From positions 1 through 9,112 of the forward strand of contig CAJKWP010000047.1 of the NCBI GenBank assembly GCA_905203645.1: DNA of 9,112 bases, given 5' to 3'. Each line of letters opens with the position of its first letter. Position 1 is the stretch's first letter. The position numbers were made by a program, and so were the translations under genes. This document shows positions 1 to 6,132 of the stretch, in pieces. The notes under the pieces are model-generated. The model did not search any database. It was not told the DNA's origin and saw only the letters and a program-made list of their open reading frames with translations. The DNA is from an uncultured Christensenella sp. GTDB lineage: Bacteria > Bacillota > Clostridia > Christensenellales > UBA1242.

Positions 1-20
1 TAATTTTCTTTTTTTTGTTG

Positions 21-803
21 TTATTTCAAAATATCTTTTTCAAAATTAAAAAAGTTTTTTGCATTTTGGTCGCAAATATTTTCGATTTGTTTTTTGTCAG
101 TTTGCAAAATTTCGGCTATTTTTTGGGCAACCAAATTTACATTTTTTGGCACATTGATTTGTCCGCGAAGTGGCACTGGTGCAAGATATGGACAATCTGT
201 CTCCAAAAAGAAACTTTGTGTTGGAATGTATTTTATAAGTTCACCAATATTGCTGTTTTTGAACGTTACACTTCCACCAAATGAAAATTTGAAGTTTTGG
301 TCAAGCAAAATTTTTGCAACTTCCTTGCTGGCGTTAAAGCAATGAAAAACTACGCCATATTCAAGATATTGTTTGTTGTTTTGCAAAATTGAAAGTGTGT
401 CACCGATTGCTTCACGAGTGTGGATTACTATTGGCAATTTGAGTTTGTGTGCCAAAATTATTTGACGTTCAAAAATTTGCTTTTGGGTTTCACGTGGGCT
501 GAGATCATAGTGATAATCAAGACCAATTTCGCCAAAAGCGACGACCTTTTTGTTTGTTTTGCAAAGCGTTTCAAATTGTTTTTCCATGTTGTCGTCATAA
601 TCTTTGCTGTCGTGTGGATGCATTCCAACTGTGCAAAAAACGTCGTCATATTGATTTGCAATTTGACAAGCCAAAATGCTGGATGGCAAGTCGTAAGAAG
701 CGCAAATAATTTTGTCAAGTCCGTTTTGTTTGCTGTCTTTTACAATATTGTCAACATCGACGTAAAGTTCTGGGTCGTTGAGATGTGCGTGTGTATCAAT
801 CAT
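21..803 (-). CDS. tatD: TatD-family metal-dependent DNase
   Basis: A 260-residue metal-dependent hydrolase of the TatD family, the usual length. Family members are cytoplasmic 3'-5' exonucleases or deoxyribonucleases linked to DNA repair and turnover. The protein opens with MIDTHAHLND, giving the metal-binding His5 and His7. Further expected ligands are visible: Glu92 in GEIGLDYHY, His128 in PIVIHTRE, His154 in VVFHCFNAS and Asp203 in ETDCPYLAP. The C-terminal signature reads RGQINVP where the family usually has RGKxNEP, so the Glu is replaced by Val. The frame stays open far upstream, but that part overlaps spmA antisense and has no family similarity, so I start at the ATG at 803. There is no Shine-Dalgarno sequence there; a -10-like element lies 6 bases before the ATG. 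In B. subtilis the homologue yabD lies downstream of rsmI and metS; here spmAB intervenes and metS is absent. Confidence 0.95.
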   Translation of the reverse strand: MIDTHAHLNDPELYVDVDNIVKDSKQNGLDKIICASYDLPSSILACQIANQYDDVFCTVGMHPHDSKDYDDNMEKQFETLCKTNKKVVAFGEIGLDYHYDLSPRETQKQIFERQIILAHKLKLPIVIHTREAIGDTLSILQNNKQYLEYGVVFHCFNASKEVAKILLDQNFKFSFGGSVTFKNSNIGELIKYIPTQSFFLETDCPYLAPVPLRGQINVPKNVNLVAQKIAEILQTDKKQIENICDQNAKNFFNFEKDILK

Positions 804-809
804 GTTATG

Positions 810-838
810 ATTGTATACAAATTTTTTTTGTTTTGCAA
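810..838 (-). promoter_or_regulatory. Sigma-A-like promoter of tatD, probably leaderless
   Basis: On the minus strand TTGCAA (838-833) and TACAAT (815-810) are separated by 17 bases, matching the -35 and -10 consensus at 4/6 and 5/6. The expected transcription start, 7 bases past the -10, falls on the A of the tatD ATG at 803. No Shine-Dalgarno motif lies between the -10 element and the ATG. This is inferred from motif match and spacing only. Confidence 0.5.
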
Positions 839-872
839 ACGTTTTGTAACACATTAAAGTATTTTTCAAGTT

Positions 873-900
873 TTGACAATCTTTGACATATACATAGACT
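873..900 (+). promoter_or_regulatory. Possible promoter of spmA
   Basis: Two TTGACA hexamers sit at 873-878 and 883-888. The first is followed after 16 bases by TAGACT (895-900), which would start transcription near 907 and favour translation from the ATG at 925. An overlapping TATACA (889-894) lies 6 bases before the ATG at 901. TATACATA also loosely resembles the CATACAnT -10 of sigma-E, the mother-cell sigma factor, but I see no convincing sigma-E -35. Which element is used cannot be settled from sequence. Confidence 0.3.
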
Positions 901-1488
901 ATGAACAAAATTTGGTGGTACATAATGCTTTTTGGCACACTCGCCTTGTTGTTTGTCAATCCTGGCGATTTTTTGTCATGTATGACAAAGGCAAGTGTTG
1001 ACTGTGTAACATTGTGTCTTGAACTTTTTGCTGTGTATGCTATTTGGCTTGGACTGTTGGAAATCTTGGATGCCAGCGGGCTTTCCGAACGGCTTGCAAA
1101 ACTGCTTACTCCACTTGTAAAAAAACTTTTCAAGACCGATGACCCGCAAGCAATAAAATTGATTTCGGTCACATTGTCGGCAAACTTTTTGGGACTTGGC
1201 AACGCTGCTACTCCAAGTGGCATAAGTGCAATGCAAAGGTTGGATGACAAAAGTGGAAAGATAAATTATCCGATGATTATGCTTATGATTTTGTCGTCGT
1301 GTTCTATACAATTTTTGCCAACCACAATTATGGGGTTGCGGTCAACTTATCAAAGCACCAACCCCGCAGATATAATTGTGCCTATTTTGCTTTCGTCAAT
1401 AGTTGCGACATCAAGTGGCGTTTTGCTTGGGATATTGTATGGGAAGATTAAAAGAAGAAAAAATTTGAAAAACAATGAAAATTGTTGA
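901..1488 (+). CDS. spmA: Spore maturation protein A
   Basis: An integral membrane protein of 195 residues, about the length of B. subtilis SpmA. With SpmB it is needed for full dehydration of the spore core during sporulation; the two together form a nucleoside-recognition (Gate) domain-type membrane pair. Visible marks are an N-terminal hydrophobic helix (about 5-20), a hydrophobic stretch with AIWLGLLEI (about 35-56), the family signature NFLGLGNAATP (95-105), hydrophobic segments near 124-146 and 158-180, and a basic tail KIKRRKNLK. The start at 901 aligns with the N-terminus of the B. subtilis protein as I remember it, but no ribosome binding site precedes it. The ATG at 925 has GGTGG (914-918) six bases upstream and is a real alternative giving 187 residues. 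The gene is divergent from tatD. dacB, its neighbour in B. subtilis, is not seen here. Confidence 0.93.
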   Translation: MNKIWWYIMLFGTLALLFVNPGDFLSCMTKASVDCVTLCLELFAVYAIWLGLLEILDASGLSERLAKLLTPLVKKLFKTDDPQAIKLISVTLSANFLGLGNAATPSGISAMQRLDDKSGKINYPMIMLMILSSCSIQFLPTTIMGLRSTYQSTNPADIIVPILLSSIVATSSGVLLGILYGKIKRRKNLKNNENC

Positions 1489-1518
1489 AAGAATTTGAAA
1501 AATACACAAAAAGGAAAG

Positions 1519-1557
1519 GCTAAAAGAACTACAAAAAATTGTTCTAGATAGTTTTTT
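1519..1557 (+). terminator. Weak terminator-like hairpin between spmA and spmB
   Basis: AGAAC (1525-1529) pairs with GTTCT (1541-1545), and outside a small internal loop CTA (1520-1522) pairs with TAG (1549-1551). Six T residues follow directly (1552-1557). The stem is short and poor in G+C, so it would at most attenuate. The rest of the gap (1489-1614) is purine-rich, mostly A, and holds no recognisable promoter, so spmB probably depends on read-through from spmA. Confidence 0.3.
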
Positions 1558-1614
1558 AAGCAAAACAAAGCAAAAAAGTGGAAAAAACCAAAAAAAAAGG
1601 AAAAAAGTGGAAAT

Positions 1615-2130
1615 ATGGAAAACATAAGCATGTATATTTTGCCCGTTTTGGTAATAGCCCTTTTGATTTTTGCACGCATAAAAAAGATTGGCACGTATGA
1701 TAGTTTTGTCAAGGGCGCAAAAAGCAGTTTTGATTTGGTTGTTTCAATATTTCCATTTTTGGTTGCAATCATGGTTTGTGTTGCATTGTTTCGGGCAAGT
1801 GGACTTTCGGATCTTTGTGTAAAACTTGTCAGTCCGATTTTCAATTTTTTGGGTATCCCAAGTGAAATTTGCGAACTTGTCCTTTTGCGACCTTTTACTG
1901 GAAGTGGAAGTTTGGCATTGCTTGGTGACATTTTGAAAACTTATGGTCCAGACAGTTACGTTGCAAGATGTGCTTGTTGCATTTTGGGAAGCAGTGAAAC
2001 TGTTTTTTATGTTTCAACAGTTTATTTTTCAAAAACAAGTGTAAAAAAATTGGGAATTGCCATCCCCATTGCTCTTTTTGCTTCGCTTGTAAGTGCGATT
2101 GTTTCGTGTTTGTTTTGCAAAATTTTGTAA
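1615..2130 (+). CDS. spmB: Spore maturation protein B
   Basis: A 171-residue membrane protein and partner of SpmA in spore core dehydration. B. subtilis SpmB is about the same length. The signature parts are present: hydrophobic N-terminal helix (about 6-20), GTYDSFVKGAK (26-36), a hydrophobic segment SIFPFLVAIMVCVALF (44-59), the conserved LRPFTGSGSLALL (91-103), LGSSETVFYVSTVYF (124-138) and a final hydrophobic segment (about 146-168). It follows spmA on the same strand after an unusually long 126-base gap. The ribosome binding site is weak: GTGGA lies close to the ATG, within a purine-rich run. The product is cysteine-rich near residues 119-122 (CACC), an uncommon cluster that may be lineage-specific. 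Confidence 0.94.
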   Translation: MENISMYILPVLVIALLIFARIKKIGTYDSFVKGAKSSFDLVVSIFPFLVAIMVCVALFRASGLSDLCVKLVSPIFNFLGIPSEICELVLLRPFTGSGSLALLGDILKTYGPDSYVARCACCILGSSETVFYVSTVYFSKTSVKKLGIAIPIALFASLVSAIVSCLFCKIL

Positions 2131-2141
2131 AGATAAAAATG

Positions 2142-2185
2142 GATAAAAAAAATATCAAATACTGAATACTTGATATTTTTTTATC
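2142..2185. terminator. Bidirectional terminator between spmB and rsmI
   Basis: ATATCAA (2152-2158) and TTGATAT (2170-2176) form an inverted repeat around a short loop that can add TA/TA pairs. A run of eight A precedes the stem (2145-2152) and seven T follow it (2176-2182), with outer GATA/TATC arms. The A and T runs give each strand a U-tract, as expected between the convergent spmB and rsmI genes, which end only 57 bases apart. The stem is A+T-rich, so its strength is uncertain. Confidence 0.6.
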
Positions 2186-2187
2186 GT

Positions 2188-2985
2188 TTATTTACCCTTG
2201 AAAACTTGATAAATTTCATTGCGTGGGCGATTTGTCATTTTGGCAATTTGCGCTATTGCCTTGTTTGGTGTTTCGCCTTGTTCAAGCAAAGATTGATACT
2301 TTTTGTAAATATCTATATCTTCGTCTTGTTTTGGTTTGAAGCCTTCGACAATCAAAACAAATTCACCTTTTGTATTACATTCAAAATTTTCGCCCAAAAC
2401 AAAAGAAATAGTTGTTTCGTGTATCTTTGTAATTTCTTTGACCAAACAAGCGTTACGTTTTCCAAGCACGGAAAAAATTGTTTGGACATCTTTTTCAAGT
2501 GAATGTGGCGAGATATAAAATATCAAACTGCCTTCAAACGTTTTTATATTTTCCAAGACCTTTTTACGATCAATGTTTTTTTCGGGCAAAAAACCCATAA
2601 AAGCATAATGATAACTGTCAAAACCGCTGAGCATAAGTGCGGTTATGCCGGCATTGGCACCTGGAATAACAGTGTAAGGAATATCAAGCGAGTGCAACTT
2701 TTTTGCAAGCACAAGACCTGGGTCTGAAATGATTGGACAGCCACTGTCCGAAACTATTGCGATATTTTTGCCTTGTTCGTGCATTTTCAAAATATTTTCG
2801 CACACTTTTGATTCATTGAACTTGTGATTTGCATAAAGTGGTTTTGAAATATCATAGTGTGAAAGCAACACACTTGTCACCCTTGTATCTTCGCAAAAAA
2901 TCACGTCGCATTCGCTCAAAGTTTTTATTGCGCGAAAAGATATATCCGACAAATTTCCGATTGGCGTTGCAACAAAGTAAATCAT
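2188..2985 (-). CDS. rsmI: 16S rRNA (cytidine-1402-2'-O)-methyltransferase RsmI
   Basis: 265 residues of the tetrapyrrole-methylase-fold family. RsmI uses S-adenosylmethionine to methylate the ribose of C1402 in the ribosomal decoding centre. Clear motifs are ATPIGNLSDIS (6-16), CEDTR (31-35), SDSGCPIISDPG (79-90) and IPGANAGITAL (107-117). The C-terminal third carries the helical GETPNKAIAQIAKMTNRPRNE-type region seen in RsmI proteins. The third motif normally reads SDAGTPxISDPG; here Ala-Gly-Thr is Ser-Gly-Cys. The start codon overlaps the stop of the upstream methyltransferase gene by four bases (ATGA), indicating translational coupling in the holB-ricT-yabB-rsmI operon. B. subtilis has the same order, with yazA between yabB and rsmI. 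Confidence 0.96.
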   Translation of the reverse strand: MIYFVATPIGNLSDISFRAIKTLSECDVIFCEDTRVTSVLLSHYDISKPLYANHKFNESKVCENILKMHEQGKNIAIVSDSGCPIISDPGLVLAKKLHSLDIPYTVIPGANAGITALMLSGFDSYHYAFMGFLPEKNIDRKKVLENIKTFEGSLIFYISPHSLEKDVQTIFSVLGKRNACLVKEITKIHETTISFVLGENFECNTKGEFVLIVEGFKPKQDEDIDIYKKYQSLLEQGETPNKAIAQIAKMTNRPRNEIYQVFKGK

Positions 2986-3716
2986 ACATTTTTCCCTTTT
3001 AAATTTTCAAACATCTTTGCGGTTGTCAAAACAAATTTTCCGTCTTTGTCATGTGTAAACAAAGTTGGCAAAACTTCTATCCCGCTTTTCCCGCCCTTGG
3101 TTGCTTTTACAAACAAACACGATGGTTTTGAAAACGAATCCTTTTGTGAAAAGAACATTTGTTTTGGTTCCAAAAAATGTTTTGAAAGCAAGCACAAAAG
3201 TTCGCTTGTACGTTCAGGAGTAAAGCAAACATAAAAGTTTCCACCGTTTTTCAAAACGCTGCTTGTTGTTTTTACAAGTGCTTCAAGTGACATTGTGGTT
3301 TCAAACTTTGATATCATTTTTGCGGTGTTTTGGCATGGTTTTCCGTCCTTGTAATATGGCGGATTGCAAACAACTGTATCTGCCAAAAAATTGATATGAT
3401 TTTTGCAATTTTGAAAGTCATCACAAACAATCTTTATTTTGTTTTGCAAATTGTTCAGTTGTACACTTTTTTGTGACATATCTGCCATTTGTGGTTGCAG
3501 TTCAAAACAAGTAATATTTTGCGCACCTTTTGCACAAAGCAAAATTGAAATAACACCACTGCCCGAGCAGGCTTCGATTATTTTGTCGTTTTTGCCCACA
3601 GAAACAAATTGTGACAATATGCAAGCGTCACTTGTAAAATTGTATTGTGATTTGCTTTGAAAGATTTTCAAATCACCAACAAGCAAATCTTCAAGTCTGA
3701 TATCATTGTTTGTCAT
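2982..3716 (-). CDS. yabB: TrmN6-like tRNA adenine-N6 methyltransferase (YabB family)
   Basis: A 244-residue class I S-adenosylmethionine-dependent methyltransferase of the YabB/TrmN6 family, which methylates adenine N6; the E. coli enzyme acts on A37 of tRNA-Val. The N-terminus has the family's LLVGDLKIFQ and FTSDACILSQF stretches. The cofactor-binding motif I is EACSGSGVISILL (48-60), the acidic residue after strand 2 is Glu72 in CFELQPQ, and the catalytic amino-methyltransferase motif NPPYY is at 118-122. Motif I reads ACSGSG where most relatives have DLGTGSG. The frame is open 22 codons further upstream, but that part lies inside ricT; the ATG at 3716 overlaps the ricT end by 14 bases and aligns with the family N-terminus. 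No Shine-Dalgarno motif precedes it, so translation probably couples to ricT. The exact tRNA target is inferred. Confidence 0.9.
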   Translation of the reverse strand: MTNNDIRLEDLLVGDLKIFQSKSQYNFTSDACILSQFVSVGKNDKIIEACSGSGVISILLCAKGAQNITCFELQPQMADMSQKSVQLNNLQNKIKIVCDDFQNCKNHINFLADTVVCNPPYYKDGKPCQNTAKMISKFETTMSLEALVKTTSSVLKNGGNFYVCFTPERTSELLCLLSKHFLEPKQMFFSQKDSFSKPSCLFVKATKGGKSGIEVLPTLFTHDKDGKFVLTTAKMFENLKGKNV

Positions 3717-4518
3717 CTGGTTTTGGCTCTGTTTTGAATTGAATTTGGTCAATAGAAAATGTTTCAATGTCGTCACTTTCAAGCATAACGTCGACAGTTT
3801 GTTTCAAAAGGTTGTTGAAAAGAACTTTTCCCTTGCCTTTTGGAGTTGTAATAAAACTTCCCACCTTTGGCACTTTTTTGCTTATATCGCTGTAATATTC
3901 GTTTTCATAAGAAAGGCAACACAAAAGTTTGTTGCAAATGCCAGAAATATTTGATGGGTTGAGTGAAAGGTTTTGAGTTTTTGCCATTTTTATTGAAACG
4001 TGAGGATAATCATTGAAATAACCATTGCAACAGCACACACGTCCGCAAGGTCCGATTGCACCAACCAATTTTACTTCGTCACGAACGCCAATTTGCCTAA
4101 GTTCGATACGTTTTTTGTATTTTGATGCCAAAACTTTTACAAGTTCGCGAAAATCCACACGATCTTCACTTGTAAACGATATCACCATTTTTGATTCGTC
4201 AAGTGACAACTGCACTGCCGAAAGTTTCATATCCAGTCCAAGGTCTTTGACAACGGCTTTTGTTTCGGTCAAAATTGTTTGTTCTTGTTTTTCTAGTTCC
4301 TTTGCCTTTTGTTCATCTTGGTTTGTTTGTTTGCGCAAGATAAGCAATGTTTCTTCTTTGGGCATTTCGTCGTCTTTGCAAACTTCGACTACGCTTCCAA
4401 GTTCTTGACCACGCAAAGATTCAACAACCACCCTGTCGCCTGTTTTCAACGCCAATTTTTTTCCATCACAGAAAAACCATTTGTTTGCTCTGTCTAAAAG
4501 TACTTTGAATTTGTTCAT
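3703..4518 (-). CDS. ricT: PSP1-domain protein RicT (YaaT)
   Basis: 271 residues of the PSP1 family. In B. subtilis RicT joins RicA and RicF in an Fe-S-containing complex that assists RNase Y in mRNA maturation and affects sporulation, competence and biofilm formation. The cysteine-rich core is well preserved: GPCGRVCCC (Cys158, 162, 163, 164), the block VSIKMAKTQNLSLNP (174-188), and GICNKLLCCLSYE (Cys195, 200, 201). A charged, coiled-coil-like stretch spans about 63-90. Cys162 appears to be an extra residue next to the family pair. A good ribosome binding site, AAAGGAA, lies about six bases before the ATG. The gene starts 12 bases after the holB stop and overlaps the next gene. The B. subtilis neighbour yabA is missing, and no ricA or ricF is in the window. 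Confidence 0.95.
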   Translation of the reverse strand: MNKFKVLLDRANKWFFCDGKKLALKTGDRVVVESLRGQELGSVVEVCKDDEMPKEETLLILRKQTNQDEQKAKELEKQEQTILTETKAVVKDLGLDMKLSAVQLSLDESKMVISFTSEDRVDFRELVKVLASKYKKRIELRQIGVRDEVKLVGAIGPCGRVCCCNGYFNDYPHVSIKMAKTQNLSLNPSNISGICNKLLCCLSYENEYYSDISKKVPKVGSFITTPKGKGKVLFNNLLKQTVDVMLESDDIETFSIDQIQFKTEPKPDDKQ

Positions 4519-4530
4519 TTTGATTTCCTT

Positions 4531-5490
4531 TTAATCTTTGTAAACATACTTTGCTTCCAAAATCGAAAGCAACAATTTGTCTTTTATCACGGCAAAATTT
4601 ACATTTGCTTGCAAATGCTGTTTTGCCAAAATTATATTTTGTGAGATTTGCATAATAGCGCCGTATGAAAATTCGCTTGCCAAACTTTCAAGTTCACCCT
4701 TGAATGATGATTTTACAAAATTTTGATTTGACGTTTTTATATACAAAATATCCGTCATAAACATTTGCAACGCTTGCAAAAATATTGGCATATCGTCCTT
4801 TTTTACAAGTTCGCTGTATTCGATTATTTGACTGCTTTTTTTGACGTTTGACAAAATCTCCATAGTTACATTGTAGACACGCAAAAAATTGTCGTTTTGC
4901 ATAAAGTCAAGCACTTTGCCAACGTACCCGCCGCCAAATTCAAAAGCGTTTTCCGTTGGTTTGTTTTGTTCGTCAAACATCAAGCAAAGTGTGTTGTAAT
5001 CGAATGGGAGCAAGTTGACTTTTACCACCCTGGACAGCACGGTTGACAATATGTTTGACGTGTTGACGCCGTTCAAAATAAAGTACACATTTTTTGGTGG
5101 CTCTTCCAAAATTTTGAGTAGTTTGTTTTGCGCTGGCACAGTTGCATTGTCGATATTGTTTATGATATATACTTTGTTTTTTGAGTAAGCAGATGAATAA
5201 ACGTCATCCAAGATATCTTTTACATCGCCCACAGCAAAACCCTTTGGGTTGTCAAAAATTTTCAAATCGGGATGGGTTCCACTTTGAAGTTTTATGCAAT
5301 CTGGACATTTGCCACAAAAGCAAAGATTTTGACAAATCAAACAGTACCCCAAAAGCCGTGAAAACAGCTTGTTGGAAAAATCATCAGGACTTGTGACAAT
5401 GTGTGCCTGATTGAAAGACTGCTTGATTATTTGTTTTGAAAGGTTTTGAAAAGTTTGAGTTTTCAAAAATCCATCGGCAAATTTTTCCAT
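4531..5490 (-). CDS. holB: DNA polymerase III delta' subunit
   Basis: 319 residues of the clamp-loader delta' subunit, which with delta and tau/gamma loads the sliding clamp onto primed DNA. Supporting features are a cysteine-rich zinc module with Cys50, 53, 57, 59, 62 and 65, then GTHPDL (71-76), the sensor-like region KVYIINNIDNATVPAQNKLLK (106-126) and the signature LKILEEPP (125-132), followed by TVLSRVVKV (150-158) in place of the usual SRC-type motif. The Walker A loop is lost: AHIVTSPDDFSNKLF stands where GxxGxGK would be, so it probably does not hydrolyse ATP, as for E. coli delta'. Similarity to the family is moderate outside these motifs. The frame is open upstream, but that part runs antisense-free into the HU gene and has no similarity. 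The ATG at 5490 has no Shine-Dalgarno motif. It is the first gene of the holB-ricT-yabB-rsmI operon. Confidence 0.9.
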   Translation of the reverse strand: MEKFADGFLKTQTFQNLSKQIIKQSFNQAHIVTSPDDFSNKLFSRLLGYCLICQNLCFCGKCPDCIKLQSGTHPDLKIFDNPKGFAVGDVKDILDDVYSSAYSKNKVYIINNIDNATVPAQNKLLKILEEPPKNVYFILNGVNTSNILSTVLSRVVKVNLLPFDYNTLCLMFDEQNKPTENAFEFGGGYVGKVLDFMQNDNFLRVYNVTMEILSNVKKSSQIIEYSELVKKDDMPIFLQALQMFMTDILYIKTSNQNFVKSSFKGELESLASEFSYGAIMQISQNIILAKQHLQANVNFAVIKDKLLLSILEAKYVYKD

Positions 5491-5497
5491 ACAGAGT

Positions 5498-5527
5498 ATT
5501 TTAGCATATTTTAATTTTTTTTTGCAA
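5498..5527 (-). promoter_or_regulatory. Extended -10 promoter of the holB operon, probably leaderless
   Basis: On the minus strand TTGCAA (5527-5522) is followed after 18 bases by TAAAAT (5503-5498), which carries the extended -10 dinucleotide TG one base upstream. The predicted transcription start is 5491 or 5490, at the ATG of holB itself, so the mRNA would have essentially no leader. The HU terminator lies just upstream, consistent with a separate transcription unit. This is a motif-based inference. Confidence 0.55.
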
Positions 5528-5553
5528 CACAAATAAAAACAAAAAATCGCAAC

Positions 5554-5581
5554 AAAAAAGACACGCCGAAAGACGTGCCTT
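5554..5581 (-). terminator. Rho-independent terminator of the HU gene
   Basis: On the minus strand GGCACGTC and GGCGTGTC pair (with two G-U pairs) around a TTTC tetraloop at 5560-5579, extended by flanking A-T pairs, and six T follow (5559-5554). It lies 13 bases after the HU stop codon and upstream of the holB promoter, so it cleanly separates the two transcription units. Confidence 0.85.
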
Positions 5582-5593
5582 GTTTTTGTAAAT

Positions 5594-5866
5594 TTAGTTA
5601 AACAAATTTTTGTATGCTTTACCAAACTTAAATACAGGAACTTTGCAAGCAGGAACTTTAACCTTTTCCTTGGTTTGAGGATTGATTCTTTCTCCAGCAG
5701 GTTTGGTTTTAAGTTCATAGTTGCCATAGCCAACTATTGCAATTTTTTCACCTTTCTTGAGTGTTTCTGTAACTACTTGTTGATAAGCGTCCAAAAATGC
5801 ACCTGCGTCTTTTTGAGTATAACCAGTTTTCTCAGCCAACTCTTTGATAAGTTCTCCTTTGTTCAT
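5594..5866 (-). CDS. hup: HU-family nucleoid DNA-binding protein
   Basis: 90 residues, the standard size of HU. It acts as a dimer that bends and packages DNA. The start MNKGELIKELAEKTGYTQKDA matches the helical dimerisation region, GEKIAIVGYGNYEL (39-52) the central beta strands, and ERINPQTKEKVKVPACKVPVFKFGK (59-83) the DNA-binding arm and C-terminal helix, with the Pro63 that intercalates at the arm tip. The usual RNPQTG arm reads INPQTK, so the arginine is replaced by isoleucine next to an upstream Arg60. A strong AAGGAG ribosome binding site lies about seven bases before the ATG. It has its own promoter (5913-5940) and terminator (5554-5581), so it is probably a monocistronic, highly expressed gene. 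Confidence 0.97.
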   Translation of the reverse strand: MNKGELIKELAEKTGYTQKDAGAFLDAYQQVVTETLKKGEKIAIVGYGNYELKTKPAGERINPQTKEKVKVPACKVPVFKFGKAYKNLFN

Positions 5867-5885
5867 ATGAAACTCCTTTTTGATA

Positions 5886-5903
5886 TAGGGTTCTGTGCCC
5901 CTA
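5886..5903 (-). promoter_or_regulatory. Leader hairpin of the HU mRNA
   Basis: In the HU 5' leader, TAGGG (5903-5899) can pair with CCCTA (5890-5886) around an eight-base loop. It begins a few bases from the predicted transcription start, which places it as a 5'-terminal stem that could stabilise the transcript. No known riboswitch class is recognised, and it does not cover the ribosome binding site. Confidence 0.4.
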
Positions 5904-5912
5904 GATGTTTTA

Positions 5913-5940
5913 ATTATAGCCTATTTGAGCATAATTTCAA
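5913..5940 (-). promoter_or_regulatory. Sigma-A promoter of the HU gene
   Basis: On the minus strand TTGAAA (5940-5935) and a perfect TATAAT (5918-5913) are separated by 16 bases. The predicted start is near 5906, giving a leader of about 40 bases that contains a hairpin and a strong ribosome binding site. The rest of the 266-base HU-glyS gap (about 5941-6073) is A/T-rich; apart from an AGGGTTCT octamer that recurs in the HU leader I see nothing in it. Confidence 0.85.
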
Positions 5941-6073
5941 ACTGATTTTCAAAAAAAAACTAAAAAAATACCTAAAAAGTGCGTTTTTGCCATATTTTAT
6001 AAGGGTTCTAGGTTTTTTTGAGCAAAAAAAATGGGAATATATCATTTTTTACATTCGGGGTTTTGATTTGAAA

Positions 6074-6126
6074 TAAAAAAAAGTGAACCCTTAAGGCAAT
6101 GTTTTTGTTTTGCAAAGGTTCACTTT
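6074..6126 (-). terminator. Rho-independent terminator of glyS
   Basis: A perfect ten-base inverted repeat, AAAGTGAACC (6080-6089) and GGTTCACTTT (6117-6126), starts seven bases after the glyS stop codon. The loop contains a second short stem (GCAA 6096-6099 with TTGC 6110-6113). On the minus strand the right arm runs into a T tract (about 6082-6075). This is a strong intrinsic terminator. Confidence 0.9.
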
Positions 6127-6132
6127 GAGTTA

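Noticed and set aside
420..857. Long plus-strand open frame opposite tatD
   Set aside because: It is a shadow of tatD: low-complexity Phe/Val-rich translation, no ribosome binding site, no recognisable domain.
804..1250. N-terminal extension of the tatD frame over spmA
   Set aside because: The extension runs antisense through spmA and has no family similarity. TatD proteins begin at the MxDTHAH motif, encoded from 803.
4025..4408. Ser/Thr-rich plus-strand open frame opposite ricT
   Set aside because: Its composition is the mirror of ricT codons, and ricT has full family motifs on the other strand.
5491..5733. N-terminal extension of the holB frame into the HU gene
   Set aside because: It overlaps the HU gene in another frame, crosses the HU terminator and is unlike any delta' N-terminus.
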